In this document: piece after piece, positions 1 through 7,862 of the stretch
How the letters are laid out: every line of letters starts with the position of its first letter
How positions within the stretch are numbered: position 1 is the stretch's first letter
NCBI GenBank assembly: GCA_004559845.1
Contig: SFWW01000008.1
Span: forward strand, 1-22,517
Source of the DNA: a bacterium
GTDB taxonomy: Bacteria > Bacteroidota > Bacteroidia > Bacteroidales > Muribaculaceae
Reading direction: 5' to 3'
DNA: 22,517 nt
Position numbers and translations under genes: made by a program
Notes under the pieces: model-generated
What the model was told of the DNA's origin: nothing
Database searches by the model: none
The model's input: only the letters and a program-made list of their open reading frames with translations

Positions 1-5
1 TGGGG

Positions 6-1199
6 TTAGTATTCTACGATGTGATAGCGCTTGGCGGTGAGGTGTTTTTTTGCGCCGGGTTTTAGCACCAACGTGCCTTCAATGGCGTAGGAGTTTACGC
101 TGTAGCTGTAGAAGGAGCCGCCTTCTATGGTGATGCGGCTGTCGGATTTCACGCCTTTGGGCGATGATAACCCGTTTTCGCCGAGGGTCACCACCATCAC
201 CGTGCCGCCGGTCTGCACGTAATCTGCCGCATTGATGCCCTTGCCGCCTTCGCCGGTGCTTTTCAGGCGCAGTTCGCCGCCGCTCACCATCACGATGCTG
301 TCGGCTTTCACGGCTGCAGCGCTGGTGGTGTCGATGTCTTCAATCACCGATGCGCCATGTGTGATAACGGTGGTGCGGCCACTTTTCATCTTCACAAACG
401 CCTCGCAACGGATGCCTCGTGCGGCATTTCCGAAGGTTTCCAAATTGTGCACGCCGCCATCAATCATCACGCCATCGTTGGCTCTGATGCAGTGGGTGCC
501 GTGCGAAATGACTTGGGTGTGCACGCCCGGGCGCAGGCGCACATAATCGTCGGAAGCGATGCCGGCTCGCGCCTGTGCATCCACTTGCAGCATACCCTTG
601 CCGCTTACGATGATTTTTCCTTCGCTGAAAATGGTGGCTTTTTGCGCTTCTCCTTCGGTGTCGATGTAGTCGGCGCCATCCGATATCACATTCCGCGACC
701 CTTCGTCAAGCACCACATACATCCGCTTTTTGTTTTGGCTATTGATAGCGGCGCCGTGGGGATTATGGATAGATGCATTGCAGAGTTCGATGCCGAATTT
801 ATTCTCGCCATACACCTTAATCGACCCATTGCGGGTGCTGCCGCTCACCTTCAAATACACCTTTTTCCCGGTGATATACACCGTGAGGTGTGCGCCATTT
901 CGGAGAATGCGGCAGCGAGTAAGGTCGCCGCTCACCGTGGCATCTTCGCCGTTGAAGGCAATGTTTACCACGCGGTTAAGTTCTTGATTTTCAATATAGT
1001 CGTCGAAATATTCATCGGCGATGTCGGTAGGGATTTGTTCGGCAGAATCCTCCACTTCTGCATCATTGAATTGGATGTTTCGGATGCTCACCGTATCGTG
1101 GTCGGCAATGATTTGGCTAAAATCCGTGTCGTCGGACTCGCACGACGGCGCCACAAAGAGCAGTGCGAAAGCCGCCATTAGCAATAATATCTTTTTCAT
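6..1199 (-). CDS. Surface-type lipoprotein with Cthe_2159-like carbohydrate-binding beta-helix domain
   Basis: This is a 397-residue predicted lipoprotein and the last gene of a four-gene operon. Residues 1-20 form a lipoprotein signal peptide (KK, then a hydrophobic stretch, then a lipobox APSC with Cys20). The residues after the cysteine are ESDDTD, an acidic stretch resembling the Bacteroidetes lipoprotein export signal that sends lipoproteins to the cell surface. From about residue 58 to 385 the chain consists of short repeating beta-strand segments rich in G, V, I and N, with recurring phrases such as 'GVMIDGG' and 'DSIVMVSGGELRL'. This is typical of the right-handed beta-helix family Cthe_2159 (carbohydrate-binding domain-containing, formerly DUF4353), whose founding member binds acidic plant polysaccharide. 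The start ATG lies 6 nt after the DUF2490 stop, so the genes are probably co-transcribed. The ligand here is unknown. The family call comes from memory of the repeat pattern and was not searched. Confidence 0.8.
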   Translation of the reverse strand: MKKILLLMAAFALLFVAPSCESDDTDFSQIIADHDTVSIRNIQFNDAEVEDSAEQIPTDIADEYFDDYIENQELNRVVNIAFNGEDATVSGDLTRCRILRNGAHLTVYITGKKVYLKVSGSTRNGSIKVYGENKFGIELCNASIHNPHGAAINSQNKKRMYVVLDEGSRNVISDGADYIDTEGEAQKATIFSEGKIIVSGKGMLQVDAQARAGIASDDYVRLRPGVHTQVISHGTHCIRANDGVMIDGGVHNLETFGNAARGIRCEAFVKMKSGRTTVITHGASVIEDIDTTSAAAVKADSIVMVSGGELRLKSTGEGGKGINAADYVQTGGTVMVVTLGENGLSSPKGVKSDSRITIEGGSFYSYSVNSYAIEGTLVLKPGAKKHLTAKRYHIVEY

Positions 1200-1205
1200 G
1201 AGCGC

Positions 1206-1955
1206 TTAGAATTTAAATTTATAGGAAAAGCCCACCATGTGGCTGTTACACTCTTCATCGTCGTCGTCTTCGTTCACCACTTGATACTGATAGTAGGCTT
1301 TCAGCACATGCTGTTTGCCTATCTTATAGGAAGTGCCCACTTGAAAGCGCGCCTTATCGAGCGCCATAGAATTAAACAATTCTCCATTCACGAAAGGCGT
1401 GAATTTGCAATGGCGGATATTGTACTCCGCTTCCAATTTGCTTCGCAACACATGTCGGCGCTTGCTTGCCACATCGTCGCGTTCCCATTCCTTATCGATG
1501 AAATCGTAGCGGTCCACGGTTTTTTCGGGTCGAAAAGTGAATTGCCAGCGTTCGCGCAGCGATAGATTGAGGCGCCCCACGTCCACATTTCCGCTCACCG
1601 ACACCTGCCACCGGCTTCGCGTAGACCAATGCCCCGGGCGCCATTTGCGGATGTCGCCCTCAGGGGTGTAGGTAATTTTTTCTTGATTGTTGTCGTAGAG
1701 CAGCGAGTAGCCCGCGCTCACCTTCAGCGGTTTACACAATTTGTACTCCACACTCAGCGCGCCGCTCCATCGGTCGAGTGTGCGCGACGAATTGCGTGTG
1801 CGCAATTCCACTTCTGCGCCCACCGATGCTCTTTTTGTGATTTTGTGCTCCGCCTCCACGGCATACGACATACCGAAATCGTCGGCTGCGAAAGCCGGCA
1901 GAGCCCCTGTGCACAGCAGCACCGCTGCCATTATCTTCGATTGAAATTTTCCCAT
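1206..1955 (-). CDS. DUF2490-family outer-membrane beta-barrel protein
   Basis: This is a 249-residue predicted outer-membrane barrel. I chose the ATG at 1955 over an upstream in-frame start at 2015 because it begins a clean signal peptide (MGKFQSKIMAAVLL...ALPAFA, cleaved before ADDFG) and has a purine-rich GAGAAG just upstream. The mature part alternates polar and hydrophobic residues in about ten amphipathic strands (for example 'SVGAEVELRTR', 'LKVSAGYSLLYD', 'FTPFVNGELF', 'HMVGFSYKFKF'). It ends in phenylalanine, as expected for proteins inserted by BamA. Family: DUF2490, with no enzymatic function assigned. The start overlaps the end of the DUF4956 gene by 25 nt, and the lipoprotein gene follows after 6 nt. 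In this operon it could be a pore or a partner for the surface lipoprotein, which is inference from context. Confidence 0.8.
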   Translation of the reverse strand: MGKFQSKIMAAVLLCTGALPAFAADDFGMSYAVEAEHKITKRASVGAEVELRTRNSSRTLDRWSGALSVEYKLCKPLKVSAGYSLLYDNNQEKITYTPEGDIRKWRPGHWSTRSRWQVSVSGNVDVGRLNLSLRERWQFTFRPEKTVDRYDFIDKEWERDDVASKRRHVLRSKLEAEYNIRHCKFTPFVNGELFNSMALDKARFQVGTSYKIGKQHVLKAYYQYQVVNEDDDDEECNSHMVGFSYKFKF

Positions 1956-2608
1956 TCTTCTCGGTCGATTTTGGTGCTTTGGTTGATGAAAGAATCGTGG
2001 CTGTCGGTTTGGCAAATGTAGTGCACCTTCAGCAGTGCCATATCGCGGATAAAGTCCACGCTTCCCACCTCCACCTTCGTTACTTCCACGCCCAATCGCT
2101 TTTGCAAGTCGGCAACGAGGTCGGCGCGGTGTTGCTCGGTGATGAGGTCGGTGCGGTCGTAGTTCACATATTTGGTGCGCTCCTTGGTTTTGAGCAAAAA
2201 GGCTTCACACAGCCATATTGCAATCAGGAAGGCGAAATTGGGTGCCAATTGCACCACATGAAATTCGTCGCCCCCCGCCACCAGCGAGTTGACCACCGAC
2301 ATACACACGATGGTAAACAAATAGGTCATTTCGCGCACGGGGATGGTTTCGGTGCGGTAGCGCATAATGCTGAAAATGCCAAACAATCCGATACCGATGC
2401 CGATTCCCGCCCCGGCATTGAGTGCGTGAATCATAAACAGCATGAAAAACATCAAAAAGAAGATGGCGATGCCAATCATCACAAAGGTGAAATAATAGTC
2501 GCGCCGATGGCTTTTCTTGAAATAGAAGAAATGCGTGATAATCAGGATGAAAATCAAGTTCACCAAAAACATTCCTCCCATGAGCAGTAGATGTTGAGAA
2601 ATAGTCAT
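1931..2608 (-). CDS. DUF4956 domain inner-membrane protein
   Basis: This 225-residue protein has a membrane-embedded N-terminal part and a soluble C-terminal part. Hydrophobic segments lie at about residues 8-28, 39-60, 66-81, 95-111 and 121-138. The third contains a striking alternating GAGIGIGIGLFGIF run, followed by the conserved-looking basic phrase RYRTETIPVREMTYLF (83-98). Residues 140-225 are charged and predicted cytoplasmic. This matches the DUF4956 family, which is recurrently encoded next to VTC-domain polyphosphate polymerase-like proteins. The ATG overlaps the VTC gene's stop in an ATGA arrangement (2605-2608), implying translational coupling, and the gene's 3' end overlaps the DUF2490 start by 25 nt. 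A plausible role is to conduct or assemble the VTC product across the inner membrane; this is inference from position and topology only. Confidence 0.85.
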   Translation of the reverse strand: MTISQHLLLMGGMFLVNLIFILIITHFFYFKKSHRRDYYFTFVMIGIAIFFLMFFMLFMIHALNAGAGIGIGIGLFGIFSIMRYRTETIPVREMTYLFTIVCMSVVNSLVAGGDEFHVVQLAPNFAFLIAIWLCEAFLLKTKERTKYVNYDRTDLITEQHRADLVADLQKRLGVEVTKVEVGSVDFIRDMALLKVHYICQTDSHDSFINQSTKIDREEWENFNRR

Positions 2609-3426
2609 ATATTGAGCGGTTTAGTGGTTTCTGTTGATGAGAAAGAAGAGGCAGTGCCCATTTGCATTTTTTCAATATCCCGCAGCCTGGGTTTGAAGCG
2701 GTTGATTTGCAGCGATTCGTCGGTGAGCGAGCACCCCATGCAGTATTTGCTAAATCCCTTAGGCTTGATGCGCAATGTGCGCAGCATTGGCAAAATGGGC
2801 GAAGGCATGCGGCTGTCGCGCTTCAGTTCTATCACCACCAATTCGGGCAAATGCTCCTCTTTTCCGGTGGCAAAATTATGAAAACGAATATTGAAATCGA
2901 TGGTGATGCGCTCAGTTTTGGCATTATTCACCAAGGTGATGCGTTCAAACCGGTTTTCGATGAGGCTGTGCAATTGCTGAGGATTGCAATGCAAATGCCT
3001 ACTCAGGAAATCGTTGTTTGCCATTTGCGACACCGTTTTCACGAAAGTGCCCGGCACGAACTCCGGCAACACCACACGCTTCTTTTTTGTGATGCCGTGG
3101 TTGTCTTTGGTTTTTACCTCCAAAAACGCCAATTTCGAGTCGAGATACGAGCGCACCCGGAGTTTTTGCCGCGGGCGTTTATCGTACTGATGCCGATAAA
3201 ACATACTCATTTCTTCGGTGTCGAAATACATGGTGTAGTATGCTCCTACGCGCTTACCATCGATTTCCTGCACAAAATAATGCTCGCTTGCCATTTCCAA
3301 AAGCGCACACACCGATTGCCGAGTGGTCACATATTTCGTGTCCACGCGGTTCATCAATTTCACTCCTGCCATCTCCTTCAAAGAAATAGGGCGAAATCCG
3401 GTCAATAGGTTTTCAATAGTGCGCAA
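2605..3426 (-). CDS. VTC-domain protein (polyphosphate polymerase-like)
   Basis: This 273-residue protein is predicted to be cytoplasmic and belongs to the triphosphate-tunnel-like VTC family, whose eukaryotic member Vtc4 makes polyphosphate from ATP. Visible hallmarks of the tunnel are NRVDTKYV (K31), RQKLRVRSY (R90, R92), FLEVKTKDNHG...KKKR (E103, K105), ENRFERITL (around R162), TIDFNIRF (D177) and LVVIELKRD (E200, K202). A C-terminal KGFSKYCMG follows. The start is TTG at 3426: an in-frame TAG sits only two codons upstream, and the first ATG (3372) would remove FRPISLKEM, which the family normally has just before the VTC core. It heads a four-gene operon and overlaps DUF4956 by 4 nt. Polymerase activity has not been shown for most bacterial members, so the substrate is open. 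Confidence 0.85.
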   Translation of the reverse strand: MRTIENLLTGFRPISLKEMAGVKLMNRVDTKYVTTRQSVCALLEMASEHYFVQEIDGKRVGAYYTMYFDTEEMSMFYRHQYDKRPRQKLRVRSYLDSKLAFLEVKTKDNHGITKKKRVVLPEFVPGTFVKTVSQMANNDFLSRHLHCNPQQLHSLIENRFERITLVNNAKTERITIDFNIRFHNFATGKEEHLPELVVIELKRDSRMPSPILPMLRTLRIKPKGFSKYCMGCSLTDESLQINRFKPRLRDIEKMQMGTASSFSSTETTKPLNI

Positions 3427-3469
3427 TTGCTATATAGTTTGAAAAATGGTTAAAAGAGAGTAGTATAGG

Positions 3470-3477
3470 CAAAGATA
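3470..3477 (-). promoter_or_regulatory. Candidate -7 box for the VTC operon
   Basis: Read on the minus strand the bases are TATCTTTG, a perfect match to the Bacteroidetes primary-sigma -7 consensus TAnnTTTG. It lies about 43 nt upstream of the TTG start at 3426, which gives a leader of roughly 35 nt. I do not see a convincing -33 TTTG at the usual spacing, so the promoter is only half supported. Confidence 0.5.
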
Positions 3478-3565
3478 AGTAAAATTTCTGATTCACGGCA
3501 TAAATCATATACATTTTTTTTGCATAATTGCATAAGGTTCTTTCTTTTACGCCTCTTTTGATAGC

Positions 3566-3602
3566 GGTTGATTGATTGGTGGTATGGGTTGATTGATTGG
3601 TG
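3566..3602. repeat. Perfect 16-bp direct repeat
   Basis: GGTTGATTGATTGGTG occurs at 3566-3581 and again at 3587-3602, so the unit recurs every 21 bp (two helical turns). Each copy contains an internal TTGATTGATTG 4-bp periodicity. It sits between the serS terminator and the VTC promoter. It could be a protein-binding pair upstream of the VTC operon or a slippage product. Confidence 0.6.
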
Positions 3603-3657
3603 TTTTGTTTTGGTTTTTTTAATTCTTGACTTTATGTGAGCGCTTTGTAACCCCCTA

Positions 3658-3692
3658 AAGAAAAGAGGAATGCGATTCTCATCGTATTCCTC
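3658..3692 (-). terminator. Rho-independent terminator of serS
   Basis: On the minus strand an 11-bp stem (3692-3682 with 3675-3665, one G-T wobble) with a 6-nt loop is followed directly by TTTTCTTT. It lies about 50 nt downstream of the serS stop codon and would separate serS from the VTC operon. On the plus strand the hairpin is followed by CCTACAAAA, so it acts best in the minus direction. Confidence 0.75.
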
Positions 3693-3744
3693 CCTACAAA
3701 AAAAAATAGTATGAAATCTTTCTTATATCAAAGAGGGGTTGTCG

Positions 3745-5016
3745 TTAGTTGATGATGTCAAATCCGGTGTATTTTTGGAGCACTTTCGGCACCTTGATAC
3801 CTTCCGGAGTTTGGTTGTTTTCGAGCAGCGCTGCCATAATGCGAGGCAGCGCCAAGGCAGAGCCATTGAGGGTGTGGCAAAGGCGTGTTTTCTTGTCCTC
3901 GCCGCGGAATCTGCATTTCAAGCGATTGGCTTGATAGGTTTCGAAATTCGATACCGAGCTCACTTCCAGCCAGCGCTTTTGTGCGCCGCTCCACACTTCA
4001 AAGTCGAAGGTGATGGCAGAGGTGAAACTCATATCTCCACCGCAGAGGCGAAGAATGTGCCAAGGCAATTCGAGTTTTTCGAGCAATCCTTGCACGTGGT
4101 CCTTCATCTCTTCGAGAGCAGCGTAGGAGTTTTCCGGCTTTTCGATGCGCACGATTTCCACCTTGTCGAATTGGTGCAAGCGGTTCAGTCCCCTCACATC
4201 CTTGCCATAACTGCCGGCTTCGCGGCGGAAGCACGCGCTATAGGCACAATTTTTTTTCGGCAGTGCGTCGCCCGGTATAATCACATCGCGGTAGATGTTG
4301 GTAACGGGCACTTCGGCAGTGGGAATCAGGTAGAAGTCATCCACTTGGCAGTGATACATTTGTCCTTCCTTGTCGGGCAATTGTCCGGTGCCAAGCCCGG
4401 AGGCTTCGTTCACCACGTAAGGCGGTTGAATTTCGGTGTAGCCGGCTTTGTTGGCCTCATCGAGGAAGAATTGAATGAGCGCCCTTTGCAATCGTGCGCC
4501 CTTGCCGATATATACCGGGAATCCGGCGCCGGTGATTTTCACGCCCAAGTCAAAATCGATAAGGTTGTATTTCTTCGCCAAATCCCAGTGTGGGAGCGCG
4601 TCATCGCCAAGTTCAGGCATATCACCTCCGGTTTTTTCCACCACATTATCGTCGGCAGTTTTGCCTTCAGGCACCCCTTCGTAGGGCACATTCGGCACCG
4701 AAAGCAAAATTTCTTTGATTTGTGCTTCAATTCCGGAGAGTTGGTCGTCGATATCTTTGTTACTTGTTTTTAATTGAGCCACTTGTGCTTTCGCCTCGTT
4801 GGCTTCATCTTTTTTGCCTTGCTTCATCAGGGCGCCGATTTGGGCAGCCATTTGATTAAGCACTGCAGCATTGTCGTCGCGTAGTTTTTGAATTTTCTTT
4901 CTTTGTTTGTCGAGTTCCACCACGCGCATAATGGGTTCTCGACCATCAAATTGCTTAACAGCCAATCGGCGGATTACATCCTCCGGATTTTCGTTGATGA
5001 GTTGTAGTGTAAGCAT
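3745..5016 (-). CDS. serS: Seryl-tRNA synthetase
   Basis: This 423-residue class II aminoacyl-tRNA synthetase charges tRNA-Ser with serine. Residues 1-105 are the tRNA-binding arm, a long antiparallel coiled coil (for example DKQRKKIQKLRDDNAAV and EANEAKAQVAQLK). The class II motifs are all present: motif 1 around GARLQRALIQFF (174-184), the serine-binding TAEVPVTN (233-240), motif 2 FRREAGSYGKDVRGLNRLHQ (263-282) and motif 3 NGSALALPRIMAALLENNQ (384-402). I chose the ATG at 5016 (MLTLQLINENPE, the usual bacterial N-terminus). The open frame runs up to a TTG at 5055, but those 13 codons lie inside the promoter and leader. It follows ftsZ by about 100 nt yet has its own promoter and terminator, so it is probably an independent unit. 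Confidence 0.97.
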   Translation of the reverse strand: MLTLQLINENPEDVIRRLAVKQFDGREPIMRVVELDKQRKKIQKLRDDNAAVLNQMAAQIGALMKQGKKDEANEAKAQVAQLKTSNKDIDDQLSGIEAQIKEILLSVPNVPYEGVPEGKTADDNVVEKTGGDMPELGDDALPHWDLAKKYNLIDFDLGVKITGAGFPVYIGKGARLQRALIQFFLDEANKAGYTEIQPPYVVNEASGLGTGQLPDKEGQMYHCQVDDFYLIPTAEVPVTNIYRDVIIPGDALPKKNCAYSACFRREAGSYGKDVRGLNRLHQFDKVEIVRIEKPENSYAALEEMKDHVQGLLEKLELPWHILRLCGGDMSFTSAITFDFEVWSGAQKRWLEVSSVSNFETYQANRLKCRFRGEDKKTRLCHTLNGSALALPRIMAALLENNQTPEGIKVPKVLQKYTGFDIIN

Positions 5017-5052
5017 TGTATTTCGTTTTAAATCAAATTCTTTTCCAACCCG

Positions 5053-5083
5053 CAAAATTACAAATTCTTGCTCAACTATGCAA
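5053..5083 (-). promoter_or_regulatory. serS promoter
   Basis: On the minus strand a -33 TTG (5083-5081) is followed after 20 nt by TAATTTTG (5060-5053), a perfect TAnnTTTG -7 box. Transcription would start near 5046, leaving a leader of about 30 nt before the ATG at 5016. The site also decides the serS start, because the alternative TTG start at 5055 lies inside the -7 box. Confidence 0.7.
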
Positions 5084-5114
5084 GCCTTCTACCCATTTTG
5101 GATGGGTGGTGGGG

Positions 5115-6479
5115 TTAGAATGTGATGGTGCCGGTGCTTTTTTTTGCGGCGTTGGCGGGTGCGGCAGCGGGGTCTTTAGGAGCCGACACGGTTTTGCGCA
5201 GTTCGGCAATTAAGCTTTTAAACTTGGGTTCGCGGTCGCGGTTGAAAGTAGGCGTTTTCTCAAAGAGGTCGATAATTTCGTCGTTGTCGAGGTCTTCGGG
5301 CAAAAACACAAACACCTTGTTTTCGGCGCGTTCAATGTTGGTTTGCGCCACTTTTCCGCCGTATTCTCCAGCCAAGCGTTGCAGTTCATCGTCGTCTTGC
5401 TTCACCACGTTTTTTCCCGCCACTTTTCCTACGGGCGCTTCCGCATCGAGGGTCACGTCGAATCCGGCGGCGAGGATGGTGGTTTTCACCTTTTCACCGA
5501 GCGTATCGTCGTAGCCCACGCCCCAAATCACATCCACTTCCGGGCTAAAGTTGGTCATAAATCGGCTCATATCGTTGAGTTCAGCCATTTTGAAAGGTTC
5601 GTTGGCATTGCGCGAATAGTAGATATTGACCAAGATATTTTTAGCGCTATACACGTCGCGGTTTTTGAGCAAAGGCGAATTGAGTGCGTCTTCAATCGAC
5701 TTGGTGATACGCAAATCACCTTCGCCATAGCCGGTGCTGATTACCGCCACCCCGCCATCTCGCAGCGTGGTGTTCACATCGTTGAAGTCGAGGTTGATGC
5801 GTCCTTCCGTGGTGATGAGTTCCGATATGCTGCGCGCAGCCACCGAAAGGGTGTCGTCGGCCTTGCCGAATGCATTGGCAAAGTCGAGATCAGGGTAAAT
5901 TTCGGTGAGGCGCTCATTGTTGATAATCAGCAGTGCATCCACGTATTTTTTCATTTCGTCGGCGCCATCGAGCGCCTTCAGGATTTTGCGTTGTCCCTCA
6001 AAGAGGAACGGAATGGTAACGATACCGATGGTGAGGATACCCTTGTCGCGTGCGATTTTAGCCACGATAGGAGCTGCTCCGGTGCCGGTGCCTCCACCCA
6101 TACCGGCAGTGATAAACACCATTTTGGTTTCATCGTCGAAGAGCGCGCTGATTTCGTCGGCGCTTTCCATTGCCGCTTTTTCAGCCACTTCAGGCACATT
6201 GCCGGCACCGAGACCCTTGGTGGTTTGTGGTCCGATGAGCAATCGTTCGGGCACTGGAGAACTATTGAGTGCTTGTCGGTCGGTGTTGATAACCACAAAC
6301 GACACCCCGTTCACATTTTGGGCGTACATGTGGTTCACGGCATTGCTGCCGCCGCCGCCCACGCCCACCACTTTGATGATAGTGGGTGCAGGGTTTGACT
6401 CTTTGTTGCCGTTGATGAGCACGGGCTCAAAGCCGGAGTTGATATCTATCTCGTTGAAAATATTGTCGTTGTCAGTCAT
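5115..6479 (-). CDS. ftsZ: Cell division protein FtsZ
   Basis: This 454-residue tubulin-like GTPase polymerises at midcell as the Z-ring. The nucleotide-binding GVGGGGSNAVNH (39-50) and tubulin signature GMGGGTGTGAAP (126-137) are intact. The T7 catalytic loop reads NLDFNDV (229-235), giving the N-x-D-x-x-D pattern. The C-terminal domain continues to about residue 340. A variable, charged linker then leads to a tail ending KKSTGTITF; this differs from the proteobacterial CTP peptide (DIPxFLR) but resembles what I recall of Bacteroidales FtsZ tails. It is the last gene of the dcw operon, with its ATG 63 nt after the ftsA stop, a gap with no clear promoter. No convincing terminator follows; only a 6-bp hairpin without a U-tract is visible. 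Confidence 0.97.
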   Translation of the reverse strand: MTDNDNIFNEIDINSGFEPVLINGNKESNPAPTIIKVVGVGGGGSNAVNHMYAQNVNGVSFVVINTDRQALNSSPVPERLLIGPQTTKGLGAGNVPEVAEKAAMESADEISALFDDETKMVFITAGMGGGTGTGAAPIVAKIARDKGILTIGIVTIPFLFEGQRKILKALDGADEMKKYVDALLIINNERLTEIYPDLDFANAFGKADDTLSVAARSISELITTEGRINLDFNDVNTTLRDGGVAVISTGYGEGDLRITKSIEDALNSPLLKNRDVYSAKNILVNIYYSRNANEPFKMAELNDMSRFMTNFSPEVDVIWGVGYDDTLGEKVKTTILAAGFDVTLDAEAPVGKVAGKNVVKQDDDELQRLAGEYGGKVAQTNIERAENKVFVFLPEDLDNDEIIDLFEKTPTFNRDREPKFKSLIAELRKTVSAPKDPAAAPANAAKKSTGTITF

Positions 6480-6542
6480 TGTTGTTGTCGAGTTAAGTGG
6501 GTGTATACTGTGTTGATGCTCACTGATGTTTAGCTACAGGGT

Positions 6543-7835
6543 TTAGTCGTCTCTGCCTTCTTCTGTAAGGAGTTCGTCGAATTTATCGCGAATTTGTCCA
6601 AAAAACGAGCGTTTCTTTTTCTGCTTTTCTTCCCTTTTAGGTTGTTCTTCTGCCTGCTGCTCCGTGGTGATGGTAGGTCCGTCGGCAGGTTCGTAGAAGT
6701 GTCGGCGCACACAGGTAGCGCCGTCGGCAATCATTTCGGCAGCCTTATTGAGCAAAGAGAACACTTGAATATATTCAAATTTATTGATTTCGTGGTTCAA
6801 GATATTCACGCCCGGAGGAGTGGTGCCCATGCGCGTTTCAATCTTGGTTTTCTCCTTAAATTCGGCTTGCAAGCCTTTGAGTTTGGCGCCGCCACCCACC
6901 AGCACGATGGTTTTCACATCGGCAGATTGGAGGTGTGCGTATTCAATTTGTTTATTCACATTGGTAATCATTTCAGACGTGCGCGAAATGATATAATTGA
7001 TGGCAGATTTCGAGTTCACATCATTGATAGTGATGCTTTCAGCATTCAGGTTCAGCGGTTCGGCGATGGCTTTTTTCACCATTTCGGCTTTTTCTTCGGT
7101 GGTGTTTTGCAATCCGTTCACCAAGTCGCGGGTGAGGTTGCGTCCGCCGAAAGGCAGCGTGGTGAAATACACCAGGGTGCCGGCTTTAAAGATTGACACG
7201 GTGGTGGTTTCGGCGCCCATATCCACGAGCATGCACCCCAGCATTCGTTCCTCTTCGGTGAGGATGCTATCAGCCATAGCCAGCGAGGTGACCATCAGTT
7301 TTTTCACCTTATAGTCGCCGATAGCGCGTCGGAGGTTGAGTTGCAGCGTGGGTTTTGCCACGATTCGATTAAATTTGATATTGATGCTACCGCCGCAGCA
7401 GCCCACCGGGTTAGGATTTTCTTTATTATCCACATAGTAGGTTTGTGCCACGATATCGATAGGTTCAAACGAAGCGATAGGTTCTTTAAAAGCGCTCTGC
7501 TTCAGGTTTTCGATATTTTGTTTGGTGATAGATTCCGAAATGTTGAGGTTACGGTCGATTTCGGTAGGCACCGAGTGAAGCGAACGTCCGTTGAAACCTA
7601 CATAAATGTCGGTGATGTCACCATCCACTTTATTTTCCAGTTTCTTCACAATGCGCACGATAGCGTTTTTGGTGTTTTCCACATTTTGCACGCAACCGTA
7701 GCGCACGCAGTTGGTAAGTTTTTCTTCTTCGAGATGGTTCACACTCAGATACCCGGTTGTGCTTTTTTCAGCAATAGCCCCCACAATTTTTGTGCTGCCT
7801 ATTTCAATTGCCACGATATGTTGGAGATTTTCCAT
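6543..7835 (-). CDS. ftsA: Cell division protein FtsA
   Basis: This 430-residue actin-like ATPase tethers FtsZ filaments to the membrane. The phosphate-1 motif is IEIGSTKIVGAIAE (10-23). The FtsA-specific 1C/SHS2 domain spans about 80-165, phosphate-2 is LVDMGAETTTVSIF (about 202-215), and the adenosine motif is VLVGGGAKLKG (about 310-320). After a linker rich in E, Q and K, the C-terminus QKKKRSFFGQIRDKFDELL is a typical membrane-targeting amphipathic helix preceded by a basic patch. It lies 27 nt downstream of ftsQ and 63 nt upstream of ftsZ in the same orientation. All motifs look functional. Confidence 0.96.
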   Translation of the reverse strand: MENLQHIVAIEIGSTKIVGAIAEKSTTGYLSVNHLEEEKLTNCVRYGCVQNVENTKNAIVRIVKKLENKVDGDITDIYVGFNGRSLHSVPTEIDRNLNISESITKQNIENLKQSAFKEPIASFEPIDIVAQTYYVDNKENPNPVGCCGGSINIKFNRIVAKPTLQLNLRRAIGDYKVKKLMVTSLAMADSILTEEERMLGCMLVDMGAETTTVSIFKAGTLVYFTTLPFGGRNLTRDLVNGLQNTTEEKAEMVKKAIAEPLNLNAESITINDVNSKSAINYIISRTSEMITNVNKQIEYAHLQSADVKTIVLVGGGAKLKGLQAEFKEKTKIETRMGTTPPGVNILNHEINKFEYIQVFSLLNKAAEMIADGATCVRRHFYEPADGPTITTEQQAEEQPKREEKQKKKRSFFGQIRDKFDELLTEEGRDD

Positions 7836-7862
7836 AAATGATAGAGTTAGTTATGTGGTTGA

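Larger units (their letters stand above)
3427..3744. other. Intergenic region between serS and the VTC operon
   Basis: This 318-nt gap has no credible ORF on either strand. It contains the -7 box of the VTC operon (3470-3477), a perfect 16-bp direct repeat (3566-3581 and 3587-3602) and the serS terminator hairpin (3665-3692). The remainder is AT-rich with poly-T and poly-A runs. I see no tRNA or other structured RNA. Confidence 0.7.

Noticed and set aside
5091..5107. Terminator for ftsZ (ACCCAT/ATGGGT hairpin)
   Set aside because: The stem is only 6 bp and no U-tract follows on the minus strand, so it is not a convincing intrinsic terminator.
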